Shown here piece after piece: positions 1 to 7,531 of a stretch of 23,216 nucleotides of DNA (within the stretch, counting starts at the first letter, position 1; every line of letters begins with the position of its first letter). A model generated the notes under the pieces. That model searched no databases and was not told the DNA's origin. It saw only the letters and a list, made by a program, of their open reading frames with translations. Position numbers and translations under genes: made by a program. Location of the stretch: contig MUZZ01000193.1 in the NCBI GenBank assembly GCA_003266075.1, positions 1,141-24,356 of the forward strand. Reading direction: 5' to 3'. Origin of the DNA: Methanosphaera sp. rholeuAM74. Lineage in GTDB: Archaea > Methanobacteriota > Methanobacteria > Methanobacteriales > Methanobacteriaceae.

Positions 1-668
1 CTCTTATCGTTAGGGTCAACAAATATCTCAGCTTCAGCCTGAGTAAACTCCCTTAACCTGATAACACCCTGTCTTGGAGATAGCTCGTTACGATAAGATT
101 TTCCAAGCTGAACAATACCAAATGGTAACTTGTCCTTATAAAATCTGCTAATCCTCTTGAATGCTATGAAAATACCCTGAGCAGTTTCAGGTCGCATAAA
201 ACCAATCTTTTTTCCACTAACACCAATGCTTGTTTTAAACATTAAATTATAGCTCTTGACATCTTCAAGCTTACCACCACAACTAGAACATACTATATTG
301 TTCTCCTCGATAATCTCGGTTAACTTCTCATCAGGTAATCCTTCCACATCCCTATGAATAGTTTCCTCAATAATGTGATCTGCACGATAAACATCTTTAC
401 ATTCACTACACTTTGTCATGGGGTCTGTGAAGTTATCCACGTGACCTGAAGCCTTCAAGGTTTCCCTTGGCATGATTGTGGGTGATTCAATTTCATAAAA
501 GCCTTCTCTATCAACGTAATACTTTCTCCATAAATTCATTATATTATTTTTTAGTGCAGCACCTAGTGGTCCATAATCACAGAATCCTCCAACACCAGAA
601 TATATTTCAAATGATGGATATAGAATTCCACGTTTTTTTAGAATACTCATCATGTCATCTTCAGCCAT
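1..668 (-). CDS. glyS: Glycyl-tRNA synthetase, archaeal/eukaryotic type (N-terminal part, cut by window edge)
   Basis: Attaches glycine to tRNA-Gly in the cytoplasm. I translated the minus strand from the ATG at 668-666. The first 222 codons are open and read as class II GlyRS: an N-terminal segment with SFEIYSGVGGFCDYGPLGA, a zinc-binding-like pair of Cys-x2-Cys motifs (CSEC and CSSC) around the insertion, then the class II motif-2 region with RPETAQGIF and SYRNELSPRQGVIRLREFTQ. The gene continues beyond position 1, so its C-terminal half is missing from the window, not broken. The start codon shares one base with the dcd stop (TAATG), and GGAGG lies just upstream inside dcd, so it is the last visible gene of the trmJ-dcd-glyS operon. 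Family assignment is firm. Confidence 0.95.
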   Translation of the reverse strand, partial: MAEDDMMSILKKRGILYPSFEIYSGVGGFCDYGPLGAALKNNIMNLWRKYYVDREGFYEIESPTIMPRETLKASGHVDNFTDPMTKCSECKDVYRADHIIEETIHRDVEGLPDEKLTEIIEENNIVCSSCGGKLEDVKSYNLMFKTSIGVSGKKIGFMRPETAQGIFIAFKRISRFYKDKLPFGIVQLGKSYRNELSPRQGVIRLREFTQAEAEIFVDPNDK

Positions 669-1267
669 TAAATTCCTCCCTTTTGTATATCAAAATCTTC
701 CTTAATTTTACTTACCTGTGGTCCAGTTTGCCCCATGTACTTACTATCCCTATCCTCATGTCCATACGGTTTATCAGATGGGCTTGTCATGGTTTCAAAT
801 ACTATTTGACACACTCTTTGTTTAGGATACAAAGCTACAGGCATCTTTCCTATATTGGATATTTCCAGGGTAATCTTTCCCTCAAATCCTGGGTCAATAT
901 AACCTGCAGTCACGTGCATAGTAACACCTAATCTCCCCATAGAGGACCTTCCCTCTACTCTTGCAACAATATCATCTGGAATCTTCACATATTCATATGT
1001 GGTGGCGAGTGTGAACTCCCCTGGATGTATGATGAACGGTTTGCCCTCATCTATTGTGAATGAACTCATATATGATTCAAGATCTTTATCATCATAGGGG
1101 TCAATGTATGGCTTAGTTATTATTTTAAAGCCTTTAAACTCATTACCAATTCTCAAATCTACTGATGATGGTTGTATCTGTTTTTCATCCTCTATTGGGT
1201 CAATCGATATCCTTCCTTCATCCATGTAACGTATAATATCTTTGTCACTAAGTATTGCCAATTTCAT
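668..1267 (-). CDS. dcd: dCTP deaminase (probably bifunctional dCTP deaminase/dUTPase)
   Basis: Converts dCTP to dUTP, and in the archaeal bifunctional form onward to dUMP, supplying thymidylate synthesis. The 199-aa length matches archaeal Dcd. The conserved core is visible: an N-terminal ILSDKDI segment, QPSSVDLRIG around residue 33, then RSSMGRLGVTMHVTAGYIDP with the catalytic-type Arg-Ser-Ser, followed by GFEGKITLEISN and the PKQRVCQIVFE strand. The start ATG overlaps the trmJ stop as ATGA, and the stop overlaps the glyS start, so translation is probably coupled. Whether the protein also has dUTPase activity is inferred from the methanogen homologue in Methanocaldococcus. The sequence itself does not settle it. 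Confidence 0.93.
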   Translation of the reverse strand: MKLAILSDKDIIRYMDEGRISIDPIEDEKQIQPSSVDLRIGNEFKGFKIITKPYIDPYDDKDLESYMSSFTIDEGKPFIIHPGEFTLATTYEYVKIPDDIVARVEGRSSMGRLGVTMHVTAGYIDPGFEGKITLEISNIGKMPVALYPKQRVCQIVFETMTSPSDKPYGHEDRDSKYMGQTGPQVSKIKEDFDIQKGGI

Positions 1268-1968
1268 TCCTCTTTTAATCTTTCATTAATACGTTTCAAA
1301 GTTCCACGTAATTTGTTTGTTTCTCTGCCAGCCATAAAAGATCTACCAATCACTCTTTTAACAATCAATTTAACAATCCTTTCCTTATGTTCAGGGTAAT
1401 GCAGTTTGGAAATTATTTCATCACATAAATCGTTGATTACACGCTTATCTTCTAGTGATGCTATTTCCATGTCCTCAACGGGATAATCCTTAATATTTTT
1501 AAAGATCTCATAGAATATGATTGTCGCAGCATGTGTTACATTCATAATTGGATACTCATCACTTGCAGGTATGCTAACAAGTACATCACATAATTCTATT
1601 TCATCATTAGTTAAGCCAATTCCTTCTCTTCCAAACAATAATGCAATATTTCCATTAACCTTCATGCTCTTAGCTAACTCTTCTGGGGTAATGGGTATAC
1701 GTTTGATATTATAACTACCACCAGGTTTGCCTGTAGTACCAACCACGTGGGTGATTTCGTTTTCTGTTAAAAAATCGTTTAAGTTATCATATATCTTTGC
1801 ATCTTGAACAATTTCTCTAGCATGCATTGCCTGATAGTAAGCACTATTTTCTAGTTCACATGGATTGATTAAAACCATCTTCTTCAAACCAAAGTTCTTC
1901 ATGCTTCTTGCAAGAAAACCAATATTTCCAGCAGTTTTCGGTTCTACAAATACAGTATAAATTTTCAA
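1264..1968 (-). CDS. trmJ: SPOUT-family tRNA 2'-O-methyltransferase, TrmJ-like
   Basis: Predicted to methylate the 2'-hydroxyl of nucleotide 32 of tRNA using S-adenosylmethionine, as archaeal TrmJ does. The 234-aa protein has the N-terminal SpoU signature FVEPKTAGNIGFLARSMKNF, a central HVVGTTGKPGG segment, and the trefoil-knot SAM-binding motifs LLFGREGIGLTNDEI and IPASDEYPIMNVTHA. The C-terminal extension is basic and helical. The start is TTG (1968-1966), preceded at five bases by GTGAT, which matches the methanogen anti-Shine-Dalgarno. It is the first gene of the operon with dcd and glyS. The target nucleotide is family inference. Confidence 0.88.
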   Translation of the reverse strand: MKIYTVFVEPKTAGNIGFLARSMKNFGLKKMVLINPCELENSAYYQAMHAREIVQDAKIYDNLNDFLTENEITHVVGTTGKPGGSYNIKRIPITPEELAKSMKVNGNIALLFGREGIGLTNDEIELCDVLVSIPASDEYPIMNVTHAATIIFYEIFKNIKDYPVEDMEIASLEDKRVINDLCDEIISKLHYPEHKERIVKLIVKRVIGRSFMAGRETNKLRGTLKRINERLKEE

Positions 1969-2047
1969 ATAGAATCACTGTTTATATTTTTGTAGCCTTA
2001 TTTTAAAGTATTTTTTTATCGAAAATTTTATAATGTTTCATCGATTA

Positions 2048-2060
2048 AATTTAATATAAT
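2048..2060 (+). promoter_or_regulatory. Candidate TATA box for the YbjQ-family gene
   Basis: The segment AATTTAATATAAT lies about 40 bases before the ATG at 2097, which would put transcription start near 2080. GGGTGA at about 2084-2089 then serves as ribosome binding site. This is judged by eye against the archaeal TATA consensus. Confidence 0.45.
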
Positions 2061-2096
2061 AGTATAACCAACATAAAATATCTGGGTGAAAATAAA

Positions 2097-2420
2097 ATGA
2101 TAATTGTAACCACACCATCAATTGAAGGCAGAAAAATAAAGGAATACATCGGAATAGTATCTGGTGAGGGATTAATAGGAGCAAATGTTTATAAGGACAT
2201 ATTTTCTGGTGTAAGGGATGTTGTCGGTGGAAGGACATCAACCTATGAGGTAGAACTACGTAAGGCAAGAGAAATAGCACTGAAAAGTATGGAGGAAAAG
2301 GCAGAAAAGATGGATGCAAACGCAATATTAAGCGTAAGGATAAAATACAGCAACCTCGGTGGAACAATGGGTAACACTATTATGGTAAGTATCACAGGTA
2401 CTGCTGTAATCCTCGAGTAG
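2097..2420 (+). CDS. YbjQ/UPF0145-family protein
   Basis: A 107-aa cytosolic protein of the YbjQ (UPF0145) family, often labelled heavy-metal-binding domain protein. Solved members form pentameric rings, but the function is unknown. Diagnostic features are the opening ...TTPSIEGRKIKEYIGIVSGE, the central GGRTSTYEVELRKAREIAL, MEEKAEKMDANAILSVRI near residue 66, and the closing MVSITGTAVIL strand. The length is normal and there is no signal peptide. It has its own promoter-like region, and GGGTGA sits before the ATG. It is transcribed divergently from trmJ. No metal-ligand cysteines or histidines are seen, so the metal-binding label is not supported here. Confidence 0.88.
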   Translation: MIIVTTPSIEGRKIKEYIGIVSGEGLIGANVYKDIFSGVRDVVGGRTSTYEVELRKAREIALKSMEEKAEKMDANAILSVRIKYSNLGGTMGNTIMVSITGTAVILE

Positions 2421-2489
2421 AAAAAGATGTTGAATAATGGGGGTGAGGGGTTTATTGACTAATACCCGACTAATATATATCTAATATGT

Positions 2490-2852
2490 TCAGGTATCTC
2501 CAATTTCTTGTAAGCCACGTTTTACGTCTTGTTTACTTGTTCCCTTAGGAAACTGTCCTTCTTTAACAGTTTTTCCATTGCTGTCAAAGTACTCATTTAA
2601 TTCTGCGTCATATGTCACGCCATCATTTGATTGCTTCTTAGTGTTACTATTCGTCTTTTTTTTAGTCTGCTGACTCGCAGTTTGATTTTCTGTCATGTTA
2701 TTTGTCGTGTTATCACTAAGATTAAGTGTTGTATTGTTTGTCGTGTTGTTATCAGTATCATTCGTAGGTGTCATACCACCTATTCCAAAAACAGCGAGTC
2801 CTACAAGAACTACTGCCACAACCACTAGTATAATAACGTTATTAGTTCTCAT
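2490..2852 (-). CDS. Small membrane-anchored or secreted Asn/Thr-rich protein
   Basis: A 120-aa protein I cannot name. Residues 5-24 form one strongly hydrophobic segment (VIILVVVAVVLVGLAVFGIG), either a signal sequence or an N-terminal anchor. Residues about 29-60 are an Asn/Thr-rich linker with nine N-x-S/T sequons by my count, typical of a glycosylated outer-face stalk. A basic Lys/Asn stretch follows (about 65-75). The last 43 residues are a compact, acidic-aromatic segment containing YDAELNEYFDSNGK and EGQFPKGTSKQDVKRGL, which looks like a small conserved domain. It lies 42 bp downstream of tfrB on the same strand, with an AT-rich possible promoter (near 2865-2875) between. Function unknown; probably cell-surface. 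Confidence 0.75.
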   Translation of the reverse strand: MRTNNVIILVVVAVVLVGLAVFGIGGMTPTNDTDNNTTNNTTLNLSDNTTNNMTENQTASQQTKKKTNSNTKKQSNDGVTYDAELNEYFDSNGKTVKEGQFPKGTSKQDVKRGLQEIGDT

Positions 2853-2894
2853 ATTACCACTATCCTTTATATTATATCATATTCATCTGCACAT

Positions 2895-4394
2895 TTAATC
2901 ATATGCCTTGTTAAGTAATTCCATCAAGTTTATGACACTAGCTTCTGAATTATTCTTTGTCAATGAATCCTGTATGTTATATTCACAGAATGGACAAATT
3001 GTAACTACGTGGTCAACATCCAGTTTATCAATCATTTCAACCTTTTCATCGGCTAGTGCCTCTGCTATTTCTGATTTTCCAGATTTAACTCCTCCACCTG
3101 CACCACAACACTGTGCTGGCTTATCCATTTCCACGAATGTTAATCCCTTTATCTTGTTAAGAATGTTTCTTGGCTGGAATGTTATGTTCTGACTTCTTGC
3201 AAGATGACATGGATCATGGTATGTGACTTTAAGGTTGACTTCTTTCATATCATCTGGATTAAGCTTATCTTCCAAGAACTCGCTGATGTCCATTACATTT
3301 AGCTTTGCACCATACTCTGGGTAGTTATTTTTTAGTGTAGCACCACAACCAGCACATACTGTGAGTATGATATCATATTCCTTGAATGTTTCATAGTTAC
3401 AATCTACCAGGTCTTGTATGATGTCTGTCTGACCAGTTCTAAGTAGTGGTGAACCACAGCATACCTGTTGTTGGGGGATGTCAACCTCATATCCCAATTT
3501 ATTCAATATCTTCACCAGGTATTCGGCAATCCATGGGAGTTTGTTATTAATCATACAACCAGTAAAGAAGGCTATCTTAGGTTTTTCATTGAATTGATGG
3601 GTTTTATTGTATTCTACTGCAAATCCTTCCTCATATCCTGTATCCTTATCTACTCCAACACTTTTTCCAGTATTTTTGACGTTGTCATGAATCTTTTTAT
3701 GGGCTTCTAGTGGTCCTTCCTTTTCTTGGACTGCACGGGCTCTTATTATTTCAATTGCCTTACCGTATATGTTGATTTCCTTTGGACAAACCTCACTACA
3801 TTTACCACATGATGTACAGCAGTATAGTCCTGAATCAACTGCTTGTCCACTTCTGGATTCATCTCCTCGTGGGTCGAATGTAATTGAGGATAATCCCCTC
3901 ATAAAGTATGGACCAGCAAATTCACTGGTCTTTTTAAGTACTGGACACATTGCTAGACATGAATAACATCCTATACAACTTCGCAGTGCATCAGTTTCCT
4001 CGTATAGTGTGGGTAATATTATGTCTGGTTTTCTTTTACCAATCCTTTCGTCTTCATAGCTTAGATACATATTAAGGTCTCTTGTTTTATCGTTCAATTT
4101 ATTCCTATCCACTATCAAGTCCTTAATTACATCATCATTCAGTGGTTCTAATAAATCATTATCATTTATTTCAGCTTTACAAGCTAATTTTGCTTCTCCA
4201 TTAATTTTAATGGCACATGATCCACATTGACCAGCTCTACATGAATACCTGTATGCTATATTAGCATCATATTCCTCATTAATCGTTTGAAGAGCATCTA
4301 ATACTTTCATCTTGTCGCTTTCATTGATTTCGTAGCTTTCTAAGTATTTTTCATCTTTCACAGGATCATATCTTTTTACATTAACAGTAATCAT
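2895..4394 (-). CDS. tfrB: Thiol:fumarate reductase subunit B (TfrB-like iron-sulfur/CCG protein)
   Basis: In Methanobacteriales, TfrAB reduces fumarate to succinate with coenzymes M and B as electron donors, giving succinate and the CoM-S-S-CoB heterodisulfide. The 499-aa protein has the TfrB architecture. An N-terminal [2Fe-2S] ferredoxin domain carries Cys 52, 57, 60 and 72. Two [4Fe-4S] motifs follow (Cys 140/143/146/150 and Cys 193/196/199/203). The C-terminal half resembles HdrB, with two CCG domains (QQQVCCGSP and CAGCGATL; then PAQCCGAGGG and ICPFCEYNI). It is cytosolic and starts at ATG after GAGGGG. TfrA, the flavin subunit, is not in this window. A generic succinate dehydrogenase/fumarate reductase Fe-S subunit is the main alternative name. 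Confidence 0.88.
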   Translation of the reverse strand: MITVNVKRYDPVKDEKYLESYEINESDKMKVLDALQTINEEYDANIAYRYSCRAGQCGSCAIKINGEAKLACKAEINDNDLLEPLNDDVIKDLIVDRNKLNDKTRDLNMYLSYEDERIGKRKPDIILPTLYEETDALRSCIGCYSCLAMCPVLKKTSEFAGPYFMRGLSSITFDPRGDESRSGQAVDSGLYCCTSCGKCSEVCPKEINIYGKAIEIIRARAVQEKEGPLEAHKKIHDNVKNTGKSVGVDKDTGYEEGFAVEYNKTHQFNEKPKIAFFTGCMINNKLPWIAEYLVKILNKLGYEVDIPQQQVCCGSPLLRTGQTDIIQDLVDCNYETFKEYDIILTVCAGCGATLKNNYPEYGAKLNVMDISEFLEDKLNPDDMKEVNLKVTYHDPCHLARSQNITFQPRNILNKIKGLTFVEMDKPAQCCGAGGGVKSGKSEIAEALADEKVEMIDKLDVDHVVTICPFCEYNIQDSLTKNNSEASVINLMELLNKAYD

Positions 4395-4599
4395 TTATTT
4401 ACCCCTCAATAAATCATATTAAAAAATTATCATAACCAATAATTCACATATCAACTATCACTATATAGTTTATCACTTATTCATATTTAAATACTTATAG
4501 TAATTTAGTCAAAGATAGTATTAGAGTATAAAACTAGAAACATGTTTAATCGTGTATCATATGTAATTATGTTAATTAAGATAAGGAGTAATTTATGAC
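4395..4599. promoter_or_regulatory. Divergent promoter region between tfrB and iorA
   Basis: An AT-rich 205-bp spacer drives tfrB leftward and iorA rightward. TATA-like segments include TATTTAAATA around 4483-4492, nearly symmetrical and usable in either direction, and ACTATATAG near 4460-4468. GAGGGG precedes tfrB and AAGGAG (4583-4588) precedes iorA. No RNA gene or further ORF is seen. Confidence 0.5.
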
Positions 4600-6459
4600 A
4601 TGAATTTAAAGCAATTATTAAATCCTCAAGCAAATCAGAAGTACTTCATGCTAGGTAATGAAGCTGCTGTGAGGGGAGTACTGGAATCTGGGGTATCTTT
4701 AGCCGCAACTTATCCTGGTACACCATCATCAGAGATTGGGGATATATTATACAGAATATCAAATGATGCTAACATATACTTTGAATTTTCTTCCAACGAG
4801 AAGGTTGCAGTGGAAGTGGCATCATCGGCTGCTAGTACTGGTCTGCGTACATTCTCATTCATGAAGCACGTGGGTGTGAATGTTGCATCCGATTCATTGA
4901 TGTCATCAGCATACATTGGCGTAGAGGGCAGTCTCCTATTATTAATAGCAGATGATCCTTCAACATTTTCTTCACAAAATGAGCAGGATACAAGGCACTT
5001 TGCAAGACAGGCTAACATTCCCATCTTTGAGCCATCAAACCCACAGGAGATAAAAGACTACATACACTACGCATACGACGTTTCAGATAAGTATAACATA
5101 CCAGTAATAGTTAGGACTACTACAAGAGTATCCCATATGAGGGGAATAGTTACTACGGATTCATACACCAAAAACACAATTAACACGGGAGAATTCAGTG
5201 ATGAAGGATTACATGTGCCAGTTCCAGAGGCTGCCAGAGTAATGCATAAGAATCTGGTTGAAAAAATAGATCAGATACGAATGTTATCCGATGAAAGTCC
5301 GTTGAACCAATTGTTTGATAATGGTTCTAGCTTTGGAGTCATAGCATCTGGTGGAGCATACAACTATGTTGCAGATATTATCAACCAGTACGACCTCAAC
5401 GTCAACCTTTTGAAGATAGGATTCTCACATCCCTATCCGGAGATGCTTGTCAAGAAGTTCTTAGAGGACAATGAGGAAGTACTTGTCGTAGAAGAGGTTG
5501 ACCCAATAAATGAGATTGAAACGCTTGCAATAGCTGGAAAATACAATATAAATGTCAAAATTCATGGTAAACGTGATGGCACATTGTCAGAAATATTTGA
5601 ATACACACCAGACATAATATATGATGCATTGAACAATCTATTAAACTTTGATGAATCTAATAAAACGGTTAATGATGCTTCAAGTATTAAGTTACCTTCA
5701 AGACCGGCAACACTCTGTGCAGGGTGTCCTCACAGGGCATCATACTATGCTGCAAGACAGGCTATTAACAGCTTGAACCTTGACGTTGAAAGTATCCATC
5801 CATCAGATATAGGTTGTTACACACTAGGTATAGCACCACCATACAAAATGGCAAATTACTTGATGTCCATGGGTGCTAGCGTAGGAACAAGTTGTGGATT
5901 CAGTAAGTCAACACAAAAACAGCCGATAATAAGTTTTATTGGTGATTCAACATTCTTCCATGCAGGAATACCACCACTAATTAACGCAGTTCATAATAAG
6001 ACCAAGTTCACATTAGTCATACTTGATAACAGGATAACTGCCATGACTGGTGGACAAACCAATCCGGGAATACCAGTCGACGGTATGGGAAATGATGCAC
6101 CAGCAATATCAATAGAAGCTATTGTGAAATCCATTGGAATAGACTTCGTAGAAACACTCAATCCATTAGATGTAAACAACATGATTGAAGTATACAAGAG
6201 GGCATTAAAACATGATGGGGTATCAGTAATAATAGCTAAATATCCATGCAACCTCATACACAAAAAGGAAATCAGAAGCAGGAAACATCACATACTAGTA
6301 GATGATGATAAGTGTATCCACTGTAACAAGTGTTTGGAACAATTTGCATGTCCAAGCATTAAATTAGTTGATGGAAAAATAGTGATGGATCATAGTTGCA
6401 TCAAATGTGATGTATGTATAGATGTCTGTCCAGTAAACGCAATCTACAGGGGGCAATGA
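4600..6459 (+). CDS. iorA: Indolepyruvate:ferredoxin oxidoreductase, alpha subunit
   Basis: Catalyses, with IorB, the thiamine-diphosphate-dependent and ferredoxin-linked oxidative decarboxylation of aryl pyruvates to aryl-acetyl-CoA. In methanogens it also runs in reverse to make aromatic amino acids from aryl acids. The 619-aa protein starts with the pyrimidine-binding domain (GNEAAVRG, AATYPGTPSSEIGD). The core thiamine-diphosphate motif GDSTFFHAG begins near residue 448 and runs into LDNRITAMTGGQ. Two [4Fe-4S] motifs lie at the C-terminus: CIHCNKCLEQFACP from residue 572, with the atypical spacing of this family, and CIKCDVCIDVCP near residue 600. iorB follows after 4 bp. The ATG is 11 bases from AAGGAG, and a tiny ORF at 4595 occupies the better spacing. 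Confidence 0.95.
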   Translation: MNLKQLLNPQANQKYFMLGNEAAVRGVLESGVSLAATYPGTPSSEIGDILYRISNDANIYFEFSSNEKVAVEVASSAASTGLRTFSFMKHVGVNVASDSLMSSAYIGVEGSLLLLIADDPSTFSSQNEQDTRHFARQANIPIFEPSNPQEIKDYIHYAYDVSDKYNIPVIVRTTTRVSHMRGIVTTDSYTKNTINTGEFSDEGLHVPVPEAARVMHKNLVEKIDQIRMLSDESPLNQLFDNGSSFGVIASGGAYNYVADIINQYDLNVNLLKIGFSHPYPEMLVKKFLEDNEEVLVVEEVDPINEIETLAIAGKYNINVKIHGKRDGTLSEIFEYTPDIIYDALNNLLNFDESNKTVNDASSIKLPSRPATLCAGCPHRASYYAARQAINSLNLDVESIHPSDIGCYTLGIAPPYKMANYLMSMGASVGTSCGFSKSTQKQPIISFIGDSTFFHAGIPPLINAVHNKTKFTLVILDNRITAMTGGQTNPGIPVDGMGNDAPAISIEAIVKSIGIDFVETLNPLDVNNMIEVYKRALKHDGVSVIIAKYPCNLIHKKEIRSRKHHILVDDDKCIHCNKCLEQFACPSIKLVDGKIVMDHSCIKCDVCIDVCPVNAIYRGQ

Positions 6460-6463
6460 AATA

Positions 6464-7051
6464 ATGGCATATAATATCTATATATGTGGTATTGGTGGTC
6501 AGGGAATCATCAAAACATCAATCGTAATCGGTGAAACAGCTCTAAATACAGGTAAAAATGTTGTAATGAGTGAAATACATGGAATGTCCCAGAGGGGAGG
6601 TGTCGTTTCAACTGAACTGAAGATAGGTGATGACTACAGCCCAATAATACCGAAGGGAGCTTCTGACTTAATACTGGCTTTTGAACCAATAGAAGCACTA
6701 CGTGCACTAGAAAAAAGTAGTAAGGACACAGTACTAGTAGTTAACACCAAGAAAGTTCTGCCAGCAACTATCAACCAGCAGGACGTGGATTATCCAGACA
6801 TTGACGAAGTCTTGGACGAACTAAAAAGCAAATTCTCAAAGGTGTACGCTATAAACGCAAACAAAATAGCATTAAAAGCTGGTCACCCATTATCAATGAA
6901 TATGGCTATGGTGGGAGCGGCAACAGCTATATCATCATTCCCATTGGATAAGGATGATGTGATAGAAACAATGAAAAACAATCTACCCAAAAAATCAATT
7001 GAAATCAATTTAAAAGCATTTGAAGATGGTTACAACCGTTGCAAAAACTAA
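6464..7051 (+). CDS. iorB: Indolepyruvate:ferredoxin oxidoreductase, beta subunit
   Basis: The smaller subunit of the aryl-pyruvate oxidoreductase. It corresponds to the gamma domain of 2-oxoacid:ferredoxin oxidoreductases and is needed for CoA-dependent turnover. The 195-aa protein begins with the family signature GIGGQGIIKTSIVIGE (residues 8-23), followed by SEIHGMSQRGGVVSTELKIG and LILAFEPIEALRAL, all typical of IorB. The length is normal. It starts 4 bp after the iorA stop with a G-rich binding site inside the end of iorA, so the two are co-transcribed and probably translationally coupled. It converges with the ACT-domain gene, with 25 bp between the stops. Confidence 0.95.
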   Translation: MAYNIYICGIGGQGIIKTSIVIGETALNTGKNVVMSEIHGMSQRGGVVSTELKIGDDYSPIIPKGASDLILAFEPIEALRALEKSSKDTVLVVNTKKVLPATINQQDVDYPDIDEVLDELKSKFSKVYAINANKIALKAGHPLSMNMAMVGAATAISSFPLDKDDVIETMKNNLPKKSIEINLKAFEDGYNRCKN

Positions 7052-7076
7052 AAAAATAGTGTGGGAGAGGATGTAT

Positions 7077-7517
7077 CTATATGGTGTAAATTTCCTCAGG
7101 TGGAATTATATCAGCATCTTCTTCTTTTAAAACTTTCAAACCATCATCCATATTTTCTAATTTTAGTAATACAATAGCATCATAAGTTGTCTGTTCAACG
7201 AAAGCGTATAAATATTCTAAGTTTATGTCATGTTTGTCAAGAATCCTTAATATCTTATTTAATCCTCCAGGTTCATCACTAATAGATACTGCCAGAACCT
7301 TAGTTATTTTAACAATAAAATCATGTTTTTCCAATTCTTCTTTAACTTTAACTGGATTGTCAACGATTAATCTTAATATACCGAACTCTGACGTATCGGC
7401 AATTGATAATGCACGGATGTTGATGCTTAACTTTTCAATAATATCCAGTGTGTTCAGCATTCTACCTTCCTTATTTTCCAAAAATATTGATAATTGGTCG
7501 ACGAATAATTCACTCAT
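7077..7517 (-). CDS. Tandem ACT-domain protein
   Basis: A 146-aa protein made of two ACT domains, small-molecule sensing folds that usually bind amino acids. Domain one covers about residues 5-70 (QLSIFLENKEGRMLNTLDII), domain two about 72-140 (VLAVSISDEPGGLNKILRIL, with the Gly-Gly-Leu turn where ligands bind). There is no catalytic domain. The ATG follows GGAGG at seven bases. It lies 14 bp behind paaK, so it is in one operon with the aryl-CoA ligase, and faces iorAB. This pairing (PaaK with a stand-alone ACT protein) recurs in prokaryotes. I infer that it senses an aromatic amino acid or aryl acid and modulates the pathway; the ligand is not known. Confidence 0.88.
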   Translation of the reverse strand: MSELFVDQLSIFLENKEGRMLNTLDIIEKLSINIRALSIADTSEFGILRLIVDNPVKVKEELEKHDFIVKITKVLAVSISDEPGGLNKILRILDKHDINLEYLYAFVEQTTYDAIVLLKLENMDDGLKVLKEEDADIIPPEEIYTI

Positions 7518-7531
7518 AACATGGCCTCCTA

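Noticed and set aside
2449..2468. A GGGT...ACCC hairpin after the YbjQ-family gene
   Set aside because: Only four base pairs match before mismatches, with no T-tract following, so I could not call it a terminator.
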